The notes under the pieces were generated by a model that saw only the letters and a list, made by a program, of their open reading frames with translations, searched no databases and was not told the origin of the DNA. Positions 9,520 through 19,384 of a stretch of 64,000 nt of DNA are shown here, piece by piece. The stretch lies in NCBI GenBank assembly GCA_963210315.1, contig OY723239.1, forward strand, positions 2,265,501-2,329,500. Reading direction: 5' to 3'. The DNA is from Rhynchopus euleeides (taxonomy: Eukaryota > Euglenozoa > Diplonemea > Diplonemida > Diplonemidae). The number at the start of each line of letters is the position of its first letter. Within the stretch, counting starts at the first letter, position 1. The translations under genes and the position numbers were made by a program.

Positions 9520-10602
9520 ATGGCTGCCCGCAGCCACCTTGCCTTTGCCTGCGCATCCGGTGCCTGCTCATGGATGTGGTTCTCCGGCTTTGCTGCGCTC
9601 AACCTGTTCATCAGCGAAGCCATCGACTCGATCGCCCCCCTCGAACACTCCCACACCGTGATACACATCTGGACCTTCGTCGGCACATCCTCCTTCACCG
9701 CCGTCTGTGCCCTGCCGGTCATGCTCCTCCAGAGACGCCTGGTCCGCGACGCTCCTGACCGCGGATACATCACACACGCAGGGAACTACCTCACTGCGAC
9801 ACTCGGGGCGCTTCTCTGGATCATCATCGTCGTGGCAGGGTTCCATCACCCCTTTACACAGGGCAGGGCCTTGGCGCTGGCCCGCAGCGGCCTCACCGGA
9901 CCCAACGCCACCCGCATCGGGTGCATGCTCTCGCAGGACCCGCAGCACCTGACGCTTCCCAGCGGCTCGGGATACTTCGTCCTGGAGGACCCTGGCTGGC
10001 ATGCCAACTTCAGCGGGCGGACCACCGTCGGGGATAGCGGCTGGGAGTACAGCGCAGCAGAGCTGTATTACGACGGCCCGGTTGACGGGTGCCGGTTCGA
10101 CCCCCCTGTGTATGCCGTCTGCATCGGGGAGGGGCCCGACAAGGCGGGGTGTTGGTACGACAAGAGTCAGACGGGGGCCTTCACCCCGATGCGGCTGCTG
10201 TGGTCGGCGCATGACGTCGATGTGGGGGACAGGGAGGTGGTGGATCGGCTGGGCATCCCGAGGGAGCAGCTGGTTGAGTACAACAGCCCCGGGTTCTGGG
10301 AGGTCGCCGAGTTCATCGCCGCAAAGGAAGAGCAGCGGCGTGCCGTATGGGGTGGTGCGGCGGTGGCCTGGCTGGCGGGGTCCCTCACGGCGGTGGTTCT
10401 GTTCTTCGGCGTGAATGTGAGGCGGGTGCTGCGGCAGGCGGATGCGGTGCAGGATGCCGAGGGGTGTGGCGGTCATGTCAGGGAGATGCACTCGGCTGAG
10501 GACTGCCGCCCGTCTGACTTCTGGATGGGCGGCAGTCCTCAGGCCTGTGGGGGTGGGTACCGCGCGCCGTGCATCGGTTTGGGATCGCTTGCGGATCTCT
10601 GA
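9520..10602 (+). CDS. Multi-span membrane protein of unknown family
   Basis: I start at the ATG at 9520 (MAARSHLAFACASG) because the open frame upstream is His/Pro low complexity over a pyrimidine tract. The product is about 360 residues with four hydrophobic segments: roughly residues 7-32, 48-70, 92-108 and, near the C-terminus, 286-308 (AVWGGAAVAWLAGSLTAVV). Between the third and fourth lies a roughly 175-residue loop with four or more Cys, NFSG and NAT glycosylation-type sites and Trp/Gly-rich segments, likely extracytoplasmic. The tail carries further Cys. No family is recognised; a surface or organelle membrane protein is plausible. Confidence 0.75.
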   Translation: MAARSHLAFACASGACSWMWFSGFAALNLFISEAIDSIAPLEHSHTVIHIWTFVGTSSFTAVCALPVMLLQRRLVRDAPDRGYITHAGNYLTATLGALLWIIIVVAGFHHPFTQGRALALARSGLTGPNATRIGCMLSQDPQHLTLPSGSGYFVLEDPGWHANFSGRTTVGDSGWEYSAAELYYDGPVDGCRFDPPVYAVCIGEGPDKAGCWYDKSQTGAFTPMRLLWSAHDVDVGDREVVDRLGIPREQLVEYNSPGFWEVAEFIAAKEEQRRAVWGGAAVAWLAGSLTAVVLFFGVNVRRVLRQADAVQDAEGCGGHVREMHSAEDCRPSDFWMGGSPQACGGGYRAPCIGLGSLADL

Positions 10603-12096
10603 AAGTGCGGTGCTGCTCGGTGTGATCTGCACGAGGTATAGGCATGCATGTGTGTGTGGGGGGTGGCATCAGTGCGACCTGCGACCTGGTTGTCAGGGTG
10701 GTTTCTTTTGTTCTGTGAGGCTGTTAGTGCAACCCAACAACCCTAGTGAAGCTTGCGACCCCCCACCCACCCCTGAGGGGGTGGGTGGTCGCGCTGCCCG
10801 AACGCGAATCCAAACAGAACGCACAACAGGGGATGGCGATGGTTGGGCGGATGGCTTTCTTGTTTTTCACCTCTTTCTTTGCAGGGTGTCTACAATAAAG
10901 CGAAAGGAGCACGATTTGCGTCTCTCTTGCCTCCGCAAATACATCAGCCTCACCCCCACCTGCCCCCCTTGCCCCAAGCCACCAACCTCATCTCCCCCGT
11001 CCCCCCCCCCCCCCAATGCACCTACGTACTCCTTTTTACCAGTTTCCGAGCGACGAAGCGAACGAAATCGCGAAGAAATAAAGTGCTCTCAACGAATAGT
11101 CGCCCGGGCGCAACTGCCCTTTTATTTTTTGCAGTTGCTGTATGCAGGGCAGTTTCTCTTATTGTAGCGGAAGGAGTACGCTTCTTCTTCGTTCTACTTT
11201 GTTACTCCCAATGTACCAGCATCACATCTCCGTACCGCTGACCAAGCAGATGTACATCCCCTCGCCCGGCGCAGCGCACCGCAACGCCTGCCTGGTGTGC
11301 CGCGCCGATGCTCTGCTTTCTGCTGTGGTGCCATGCCGCCACAGCACACTGCATCATGCTTTCCTGAGGGGGCATCGTGGGTCCAGCCCCCGGTTTGGAA
11401 ATTGAAAGAATGCATTCCCCATCGAAACGAACGAGACGGAGTTCCCCCCACCACCACCACCACCCCCTCTCTCTCTTCACGCTTTTATCACCCTCATCTT
11501 GGCCTGCACGGAACTGACACCCCCCCCCCCCCTCCCCTGTCTCCCCTGTCGGCATGTGTCACGCGTGGCCTCTCTGTCGTTCGACCCAGTCGTACCTCCT
11601 CAACGCGCGACGTTGGGGCATCACGGCAAAAAACGAGGCCCCCCGCCCCCAGGTTCCCTGCCCACCTGGACGCACTCAAGTGCCTCACACCGGATCTCTC
11701 CCCACCCGGTGATCCACCTGACGGATAAAAAAGCGCCCTATCACTTCACAGCTACAACCGCTCTGATGAATTTCCTTTTGTTTGTTGCGTTGACGCTTCT
11801 ACACACAAAACCCTGAACTGATCACACCCTGAGCCTGATGAAGGGTGGGGTTAGTGTATAGAGCACGTTTGGTTGCAGCTGTGGTGGGGCGCTTTCCGCT
11901 CACACGAGTGTGCTTAAAAACAAAAAACCCACCCTCCGAAGCGACCCACACCACCCACACACACCCCCCCCCCCCCCCCCAACAGCTACACTTATTCAAA
12001 GGAGGCCTTTTCCACCCTACACTCCCCACCCCCCCCCCCCCCCCTTCCACCACATCTCATCCCACCCCTCTGCGCACCCCACCCCACCCAGCCTCA
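10603..12096. other. Intergenic region with hairpin, repeats and poly-C tracts
   Basis: A strong imperfect hairpin, GCGACC...ACCCACCCC / GGGGTGGGTGGTCGC, sits at 10755-10792 in the likely 3' UTR of the upstream gene. Pieces related to repeat D lie at 10885-10925 and 11045-11180. Poly-C runs are at 11003, 11520, 11965 and 12030. The last two precede the WD40 gene, and CCCAACAG at 11980 resembles a splice acceptor. No coding region is supported. Confidence 0.5.
11735..11920 (+). repeat. Paralogous empty site of LINE insertion
   Basis: The sequence AAGCGCCCTATCACTTCACAGC..TTGACGCTTCTACACACAAAACCCTGAACTGATCACACC.. continues smoothly to GTGTGCTTAAAAA. The same stretch at 53870-54840 is interrupted by repeat D and by a LINE (54127-54732). 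It therefore shows the state before both insertions. Confidence 0.8.
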
Positions 12097-13317
12097 ATGG
12101 ACCTGCACGTGGATGTCATCGAGACAGGGGTGCAGCTCACGGTGCCCTGCAGCGAGCACGACACGGTGGGCCTCCTCAAGCAGCGCATTGTTGAACAGGC
12201 TTCCGGAGTCACCACTGCCGCATCCCACCTGCACTCCGCTGTGGGGGTGGATGTCCTGCTGGCGGACGGAGCACCCCTGCTCGCCGACGACGCGGACGAG
12301 CTGCGGAGCACCGGGCTGTGCGGGGGGGACGTGGTGCGGGCAAGGCTCCTCGGCGACGAGGGCATCGCTGCTCAGCCCCTCTCGGGGCACACCGACAGCG
12401 CCGCCGCCGCCTGCATCTCGCCCTGCGCATCCCGCGTCTACACCGCGAGCCACGACTCCACCGCGCGCATCTGGAACGCTTCCACCGGCTCCCTCCTCCA
12501 CACCACCCAGGCACACCGCGGGCGCACCACCGCAGCCGCCCTCACCCACTGCGGAACACGCCTCTACACCGGCGGCACCGACGACACCATCCGGCAGTGG
12601 CTGACAGAGGGAGACTCGCTCACCCCCGCGCCCATCGGGGCTGCCGCAGAGCTCACCGGGCACAAAGACTGGGTGACCTGCATCGCGCTCTACCCCGCTT
12701 CGGCTGGGGGGCCCCCCCCGCACACCCTCTACTCAGGGGGTGCGGATGGGGTGTTGAAGGTGTGGTGTCTCAGCACCGGGGCCTGTGAGGCGACCCTCCG
12801 GGACGGAGGCGGTGCGGAGCGTGTCTTTGCGGTGGCGGTGTCGGGGGACGGGGAGCAGGTGTTCACGGGGGGCGGCTTTGGCACCGTCGTGGCGTGGGGT
12901 GCCCGGGGGGACCGGGAGAGGCGCGCCACCCTTCAGGGGCACCAGGAGAAGGTGAGCGCGGCGGTCGTCTCCCCCGACAGCGCGGTGCTGTACACCGCGT
13001 CGTGCGATGCGTCGGTGAGGGTGTGGGACGCGCAGAGGCACGCCCCGCTGCGCTCCCTGGCAGGGCACAGCGGCTGGGTCACGGGGCTCGCGCTGTGCCC
13101 CCTGGGGGCGAAGCTCTACTCCTGCGGGCAGGATGGGGCTCTGCTGGTGTGGGATGTGTCCAGCCCCGATGCGGCGGCGGCCGAGTATGAAGGCACCCTC
13201 ACCCAAGGCGGCTCCTGGTTCACAAGCCTCTCCATGTCCCCCAAAGGGGGCTACGTCATGGCCTGCTCCACCTCCGTCTCGGTGTTCCGGGCAGCCGACA
13301 TCCAGCGGAGGGAGTGA
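12097..13317 (+). CDS. Ubiquitin-like domain plus WD40 beta-propeller protein
   Basis: The ATG at 12097 follows a long C-rich leader; the open frame upstream is Pro/His low complexity. The protein has 406 residues. Residues 1-86 (MDLHVDVIETGVQLTVPC, DTVGLLKQRIVEQASG, GAPLLADDADELRS) match a ubiquitin-like fold. Seven WD-type repeats follow, with GH and WD/WN signatures (GHTDSAAAACISPCASRVYT, DSTARIWN, GHKDWVTCIALY, VLKVWCLS, GHQEKVSAAVVSPD, SVRVWD, GHSGWVTGLALCP, LLVWD). Such proteins act as scaffolds or adaptors; the ubiquitin-like domain suggests a link to ubiquitin signalling, which is inference. The broken neighbour downstream also starts with a ubiquitin-like domain. Confidence 0.9.
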   Translation: MDLHVDVIETGVQLTVPCSEHDTVGLLKQRIVEQASGVTTAASHLHSAVGVDVLLADGAPLLADDADELRSTGLCGGDVVRARLLGDEGIAAQPLSGHTDSAAAACISPCASRVYTASHDSTARIWNASTGSLLHTTQAHRGRTTAAALTHCGTRLYTGGTDDTIRQWLTEGDSLTPAPIGAAAELTGHKDWVTCIALYPASAGGPPPHTLYSGGADGVLKVWCLSTGACEATLRDGGGAERVFAVAVSGDGEQVFTGGGFGTVVAWGARGDRERRATLQGHQEKVSAAVVSPDSAVLYTASCDASVRVWDAQRHAPLRSLAGHSGWVTGLALCPLGAKLYSCGQDGALLVWDVSSPDAAAAEYEGTLTQGGSWFTSLSMSPKGGYVMACSTSVSVFRAADIQRRE

Positions 13318-14060
13318 GGCTTTGGGGGGGGGGGGGGTGGGGGTGGGCTTTTGATGTCCTCCCGAACTAAATATCCCAGCGCAAAAGTCTGTGTGTGTGT
13401 GTGTGCGTGTTGAGCAGCAACGCGGGAAGGAGGCTGCAAAAAGAAAAGGGCCGCCGTTGCGAGAGGGTGTTTCGGAGAATTGTTTGCAGGTTTTTTCTTT
13501 TGCCTTTTCGCTCTCGACAACCCGACCCCGATGTTGCTTACCGAGAGCTTAGCCCCTTGCCTGCCGAGAGCTGAGCTACCCCTTCAGTACCCTTGATACC
13601 TGCTTAGGCCTCGATGAGGATCATGCAGGGGGAGGGTGCAGAAATAGTAGTGATGGCGGGCATGCTTCAACACGTTGTCAAGATTCCACAATGTTGAAGA
13701 AGCGACCAAAGTTTTCTGTGTGTGCAGCCGCTGCGTGCATTCTGAGCGGGAAAGTGTGGCCCCTGGCCCACTGCGCGTGCGTGTGTGCCAGCCACTGCGT
13801 GCCTTGTGATTCTTGCCCTTGCTGGCAACACCGACTGGCTGTTGCCGTGATCCCTCTCTTCTGTCTGGCCTTCATCTGGATAGTGCCCTGCGGCCTCCTT
13901 TACCAAACGAACTCCGAGGAACATTCGGGCAGGCAGGCAGCGGTGAGTTGGTTCTCTTGTGACGCACCCAGAGGGGTGGTGTGGTGGTGTGTGGGTCGTT
14001 CGTTGGTCAGGGTCGACACACGCACACCAACAGCAGGTGGGGCGAGGCTGTCCCGTCCCG
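13318..14060. other. Intergenic region, nothing coding seen
   Basis: A G13 run follows the stop codon and a (TG)n tract lies at 13390-13406. A pair of related words (ACCGAGAGCTTAGCCCCTTG, GCCGAGAGCTGAGCTACCCC) occurs near 13540-13585. The rest is unstructured. Confidence 0.4.
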
Positions 14061-15675
14061 ATGGAGGTGTTTGTTGCGGACCCCGCCACACAGGTTTAAC
14101 ATGTTGTGGAGTTGGATGACGACACGCTGGTGTCGCTGTGCGAACGTGCCGCAGACGCGCTCGGGGTGTGTCCACGCAGCACCGCCTTCTTCGTCGACGG
14201 GGAGCGGGTTGAGCCCAGTGCCGACGAGGAGGTGTCGCAGTGCGCTGCTCTGTACGGCGGGTGTGTGCTGGAGGTGGAGATCCAGGCGACGAGCTTCCTC
14301 TACGACGTTCGCTCCCGGAGTGTGGAGTTCAGCAGCACACCCGAGTTTGTACGCGACGACGAGCAGTGTGTGATGGCGGCAATCGATATCTCCTTCAATA
14401 ACTTGCACATGACCCACCGTCTGCGGAATGACGTGCAGTTCGTGCTCCTTGCAATGGCCGTCAACAGGAAAGTGGTGGAGCATGCCACAGCCGACGTGAT
14501 GCGGGACGAGAGAGTGCTTGACACCACCTTGCGTGACTACTACGGCTGTGTCGCCATCTTCGGAACTTCACCGAGCTGCACGGTGACCGTGACTTCATGC
14601 TGCGTGCTCTGAAGCGGAACGAGGAGTGCATGCAGTACGCGACACAGGAGCTCCGCAGCGACCGGGAGCTGGTGTTCAACCCCTTGGCGGTGTCTGGGAA
14701 GGCTTTCGCCTATGCAGATGCAGAGTTGCATTCAGACCGTGACTTTGTGCTGCAGTGTGTACGCAAGGCAGGGTCTGCCCTGGGGAGTGCAGTGGCTGAG
14801 CTGCAGGATGACGAGGAGGTGGTGCGTGCTGCTGTTTCCGAGAATGGCTATGCTCTCCGGTTTGCCAGTGCCCGCCTGAAGAAGGACAAAGGCCTGGTGC
14901 ACAAGGCGATGACGGGTAGTGGGGCGTGTCTCCTTTCCGAGCCGTGGCTCAAGGAGTTTGCGAATGACATCGACTTTCTCCTCGGTGTGGTGAAGGCATC
15001 AAAATGTGCCTTCCGCCACGTGCCTATACACCTGAGGGACAACCGCGACCTTGTGTTGGTGGCTGTGGGGGTGGACGGTGGACAGTTGGGACTTTCCAGC
15101 CCGCGACTGCGGGATGACCGGGACGTGGTGCTGCAGGCAGTGCGCACCACACCACGGCAGACCCTACGCCATGCAGGCGAGTGCATCGGTGTGTGCCCCA
15201 GCAACTTCCAGTGGGCGACGCCATGCGTCAGGGGGATGCGGGATGTGGTGCTGGAAGCAGTGAAGCGCGACCCGCTGATGCTGGCCCATGCTCTGGGGTC
15301 GCTGTGTGCGGACGAAGAGCTGGTGATGTTTGCCGTGTCGCGTGACTATCGTGCGTTTGAGTTTGCAGCGGAACCCCTGCGTCGCAATTCAGGGTTTGTG
15401 CAGCGCTGTGTGCAGCAGCACGGCGGCTGCTTTGCCTTCGCCGACACGAAGCTGAAGTCCCGGCGCCCCTTGCGAAGCTGGCCCTGCAGACACACGGCGG
15501 TGCCCTGGTGCACTGCACGGAGGCGGTGCGTGGCGAGTGGGAGCTGGTCCGCCTTGCGGTGTGGAAGGACCCGACGATGTTCCAGCACGCTTCGGTGGAG
15601 CTCCGCACGCACCGCAACGTGGTGCTGTACTGCGTGTGCCTCGACGGGCACAACCTGGCACACGCCCCGGCTGGC
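14061..15675 (+). pseudogene. Ubiquitin-like / DUF4116-repeat gene, broken
   Basis: Reading from the ATG at 14061 gives MEVFVADPATQV, an in-frame TAA, then a ubiquitin-like segment (VVELDDDTLVSLCERAADAL, STAFFVDGERVEPSADE, LEVEI). From about 14380 it is a series of DUF4116-type helical repeats of roughly 45-50 residues: LRNDVQFVLLAMAVNR, LRSDRELVFNPLAVSGKAFA, DRDFVLQCVRKAGSALG, DDEEVVRAAVSENGYALRFA. The frame shifts near 14550, where the second frame runs 14560-15465, and again near 15465, where the third carries GEWELVRLAVWKDPTMFQHA. One stop and two shifts within strongly conserved repeat sequence indicate a recent pseudogene or errors in the assembled sequence. DUF4116 repeats are abundant in several protists and their function is unknown. 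Confidence 0.8.
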
Positions 15676-16212
15676 TGCACAATCTCTGGCTGTCCTTCCC
15701 ACTCCTGTGTGTCATTGTGTCTTTGCAAGCCTTCGTGTATTGGTTTGTGTATACTGGTCATGCCAGTAGTTCTTTGGGCATCCGTGACACGGTCTGGCCA
15801 TCGACTGGCGATCGAGGAGTACCCTTCGGCCATTTCTCTCTTCAGAGTTGCTGTACACAGTCTTCCCGTTCTTTGCGTCTGCCCAATCCCTGTGAATGTG
15901 TTGAGAGATGTGATTCCCAGCATTTGCCGCACGGTGTTTTTCTTCTCTCAACACATCTGAAGCGAGTGAGCGATGCCAACGGACAGGCGGTGATTTTCTC
16001 CTCGTTTCCCGCCTCCCCCATCACACACCTTCATGAACCTGGCGACTTCGAGCCGTCTCGCCCGTCACGTGATTCACCCAGTTCCCCTCCCTGTGAGCTC
16101 TGCCACTCCACTGCGATGTCCCTGATCGCCTCCGCGCTGGCAACCCCCCCTGTTGTGCGACGAACCATATCCGCCCGCACCACCCTCCGCCCCCACACAC
16201 ACCCGGTTCTCC
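15676..16212. other. Intergenic, no supported gene
   Basis: The open frames here run out of the broken repeat gene and show no family pattern. A diverged piece of repeat E lies near 15795-15830. Confidence 0.4.
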
Positions 16213-17160
16213 CATTCAGTAGACTTGTTTACTGGGGGGGGGCAAATAATCGTGCACTCCACTATTAATTGGCGAACGGGCGGGTATAATTGAGGGGCCC
16301 AAAAAAGTCAAAAAGTTGACGGGGGGGAATAATCGTGGGGTGCACGATTATTCACTTTTGCAAGTTTTCTGGTCAGTTCTGGGGACAAACATCGCAAAAA
16401 CCTCGTCCGTTTGCATATTTGGAATCTGTGCGGATCGTAGTGGGGTCATTTTGGCCATGGGGTGTCTGTCTTCACCCCTTACTGGCAGTCACCGTCTGGG
16501 CTCATTTTCGTGTTGAAACTGGGGGCACAAGGCCGGACATGTGGACGAATATGAGCCAAAATGGTGACGACCAGTCACGGGTGAAGACAGACACCCCATG
16601 GTCGAAATGACCCCACCACGATCCGCACGGGCTCCCAACATTCAAAAGAACGAGTTTTTTGAAATTTCTGCGGGGAAAATTGCTCATTTTTCTTCCACAA
16701 CTGACCGAAAATAGCCAAAAGTGAATAATCGTGCACTCCACGATTATTCAGCGGAAAAAACTTTATAAATGCCCGTTTCAAAAAGGCACTATTATTTGAC
16801 TGTGCACTATTATTCGACTATGCACGATTAATTGCCCCCCCCCAGTAAGCACCTTCGGTGTGACTAGTGAGTCAAGAGAGGACTAGAGAAGACGACTTCC
16901 CTCTGTGTGCTTTGTTTTTCTACCACTTGCAACAACAGTTTTCTTGCAAGGTTGGAAGGGGGGCGAACGGAACAAACACCACCCTTCATCAGGCCAACGA
17001 GTGGTGTTTTGCTCCCTGCCTTCGCCCCTCCGTACGTCAGCTTTTGCACTGAACGGTGCCTAATGCAACGGAAAAACGGTGGCTGAGTTACCCCCCCATC
17101 TCCCACGAGACGCGTTTTTGATATTGATGTTTTGTGTCTTATGTCCGACCGAAGACTCCC
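16213..17160 (+). mobile_element. Solo terminal repeat of VIPER-like element, split by a MITE
   Basis: CATTCAGTAGACTTGTTTA at 16213-16231 and AAGCACCTTCGG... to GAAGACTCCC at 16848-17160 together equal one A-B repeat of the element at 23942-29117, in the opposite orientation. A 614-bp MITE separates the two parts. No internal coding part remains, so it is a solo repeat left after recombination. It is somewhat diverged from the full element and older than the MITE. Confidence 0.85.
16232..16845. mobile_element. Fold-back MITE with TA target duplication
   Basis: Both ends read CTGGGGGGGGGCAA(A/T)TAATCGTGCA inward, and TA is duplicated at 16230-16231 and 16846-16847. The uninterrupted relatives (GTTTAAGCACC) confirm the insertion point. 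Each arm repeats GCACGATTATTCACTTTT and a roughly 90-bp block with GCGGATCGTAGTGGGGTCAT or its inverse, so most of the element is a long imperfect palindrome centred near 16530. A TA duplication suits Tc1/mariner-type mobilisation. No transposase is encoded. Confidence 0.88.
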
Positions 17161-17265
17161 ACTCGAGCAGCCTTGTAACACCCCACACACACACCACCCC
17201 CACCACAGCATTCTCTGCACTACTCTCATACACTCATACACAACACACCCAGCCGCACCTCTCCG

Positions 17266-18084
17266 ATGACGCGCACCCCTTTCCTGATGCTGGCCGCCAG
17301 TCTCCTGATGGCTTGCAGCGCTTCCGCCGCAACCGGCACAGCAGCCTGCGCCTCCAACACGCCCTGCCGTTCGGCGGGCGACGCGGATGCGGTGTGCGCG
17401 CCGGACACCGGGCGGTGCAGCTGCAGCAGCGGATTCCTCAACCCCATGTCGGACGACGGGGTGCAGTGGCAGGCGTGCGTGGCAGCAGGCAGCGAGGCGG
17501 CTGAGACGGTGCGGATGACATGGCGCCAGTCGTGCGAAGAGATGGACGTGGCTGCGCTGCAGACTGTGGGCGACGCTCTGGGCAGCCTCTTCGACGGGCA
17601 CGTCGAGTCCCTCCACGTCGTCTGCCAGGGCTCGGTCCACGTCGTGGCACACGTCCAGGGCGCAAAGCTTTCCATCCGCACCAGCGCTGAGGTCCAGGCA
17701 CGCGCAGAGGAGCACCTCCGCAGCACCGCACCCGCAGGGCAGGAGTGGCTGTCCCGCCCCGAGATTGTCGGGTTCGGCAGCGCCGACAGGGCGCAGTGCC
17801 GTCTGTACGGTGCCTCGCAGGTTGTGTTTGTCGGGGGGCGCTGCAGGGCTGTCCGCTGCACCGGCAACCTGGTGGTGGCGGACGGTGTGTGCGTCTTCGA
17901 GTTCCACGCCAGCAACCAGCGCGGCCTGTCGCTGACTGGCGGCGCCATCGCTGGCATCGTCGCGGCGGGTGTCGCGGCTGTGGCGCTCATTGTGCTGCTG
18001 TGCGTCTGTGTCTGCAGGAGGAAGGCCAGCCCTCAGAGCGGCGTGAGCTCGGAGCCCTACCCATGCAAGGACATCGAGGTCTAG
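17266..18084 (+). CDS. Secreted-type single-span membrane protein, Cys-rich
   Basis: The protein has 272 residues. Residues 1-21 (MTRTPFLMLAASLLMACSAS) are a clear signal peptide. Residues 22-70 hold a Cys-rich EGF-like stretch (CASNTPCRSAG, CAPDTGRCSCSSGF). The middle 75-185 is a compact alpha/beta-looking domain with two Cys. Residues 190-210 have more Cys (CRAVRCTGNLVVADGVC), and about 224-246 (AIAGIVAAGVAAVALIVLLC) is a transmembrane helix followed by CVCRRK and a short tail. This predicts a type I surface protein. Family unknown. The solo VIPER-like repeat ends about 105 bp upstream of the ATG. Confidence 0.8.
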   Translation: MTRTPFLMLAASLLMACSASAATGTAACASNTPCRSAGDADAVCAPDTGRCSCSSGFLNPMSDDGVQWQACVAAGSEAAETVRMTWRQSCEEMDVAALQTVGDALGSLFDGHVESLHVVCQGSVHVVAHVQGAKLSIRTSAEVQARAEEHLRSTAPAGQEWLSRPEIVGFGSADRAQCRLYGASQVVFVGGRCRAVRCTGNLVVADGVCVFEFHASNQRGLSLTGGAIAGIVAAGVAAVALIVLLCVCVCRRKASPQSGVSSEPYPCKDIEV

Positions 18085-18185
18085 GAGATGACCTGGGTGG
18101 GTGGGGGGGGGTCATGGCATGGCGGCAGGCCTGCTGCCCCGGCCCTCTGTCGCAAGCAACAAAAACAGTCGCCCCCCCCCCCCTA

Positions 18186-19333
18186 GGGGGGGTCAAATGC
18201 CACCCTTTTACGTGGACAAACACGATTTTTCAAAAAACCGGCGCAGAGGCCCCAAAGCCCCCGTAAACCCTCCAAACCCCCCCAGATCGGTCCGGAAACC
18301 CATCGAACCCCACTTTTCCACCATTCCGGGCACCTCAGGTGCCCGAATTGGGGTACCTAAATTTTGTGCCACCGTTTGGTACCGGACAGTGCCACTGTGT
18401 GGGAGGTTGGAAAAGAAAATGCCCCAACACACCACATCTGAGGGTTGCAATGCATGTTGCTTGCCAACCACGTCATCCGGTGGGTGTCAGGCGCTATGTA
18501 GGTGGCATTAGCCAGGTCTTCGATGAGTTCTGGCTTGTATATGTACCTCCCTGCCACCATGCACCGGGAGGCTGCCTGTAGGTACGGAACAAGTCCAGAT
18601 GGTCGTGTGATTCCTGTGCAGCAGTGCTCCACAACCGGGATGTGTTGACAACGACTGTTGCAACACGAGCTGTACATTCCGGGAACACACGAAGTGCGCT
18701 GTCGTGGTACCCATTGTGCCAGAATTGGTAGTTGCTGCGGTCTACTTTGCCTGGCCCAAGAGCACTGGTACTGAACGGTGCAATATGCGTGGCGAGGTGA
18801 ATGCAACGGAAGGGCGCAAAGTCAATACAGCTCTCGGATGGCGGGTGGTGGTGCCACTAGTGTGTGACGTTCACTCGAGGATACAACGCATCGCAATGAA
18901 TCAGCAACCGTGGACCGAGTACAATACGCTCTCTGTGGCTGGTGTGGGGGACAAAGGCAGTGCCTGTGCCGCAGGCAGGGAGGTACATATACAAGCCAGA
19001 ACACATCGAAGACCTGGCTCATGCCACCTACATAGCGCCTGACACCCACCGGATGACGTGGTTGGCAAGCAACATGCATTGCAACCCTCAGATGTGGTGT
19101 GTTGGGGCATTTTCTTTTCCAACCTCCCACACAGTGGCACTGTCCGGTACCAAACGGTGGCACAAAATTTAGGTACCCCAATTCGGGCACCTGAGGTGCC
19201 CGGAATGGTGGAAAAGTGGGGTTCGATGGGTTTCCGGACCGATCTGGGGGGGTTTGGAGGGTTTACGGGGGCTTTGGGGCCTCTGCGCCGGTTTTTTGAA
19301 AAATCGTGTTTGTCACCCCCATTTGACCCCCCC
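18186..19333. mobile_element. 1.15-kb TA-flanked element with about 380-bp inverted arms
   Basis: The left end GGGGGGGTCAAATG (from 18186) and the right end CATTTGACCCCCCC (to 19333) are inverted, and TA lies at 18184-18185 and 19334-19335. The arms (about 18186-18565 and 18965-19333) match almost base for base, including a perfect GGGCACCTCAGGTGCCC palindrome. The roughly 400-bp centre has no recognisable transposase. It is a mariner-like fold-back element with unusually long inverted arms. Confidence 0.85.
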
Positions 19334-19384
19334 TACCCCCCCCCCCCCTCTGAGTGAGGGTGGACTGCGTGTGTGTGTGTGTGT

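Noticed and set aside
13505-13600. Minus-strand tRNA-like sequence with A-box-like TAGCTCAGCTCTCGG
   Set aside because: No cloverleaf, no proper T-arm (GGGTTGTCGAGAG) and no acceptor stem; the resemblance comes from a short internal repeat.
18357-19172. Transposase in the TA-flanked fold-back element
   Set aside because: The open frames mirror each other through the inverted arms and show no DDE/D motif.
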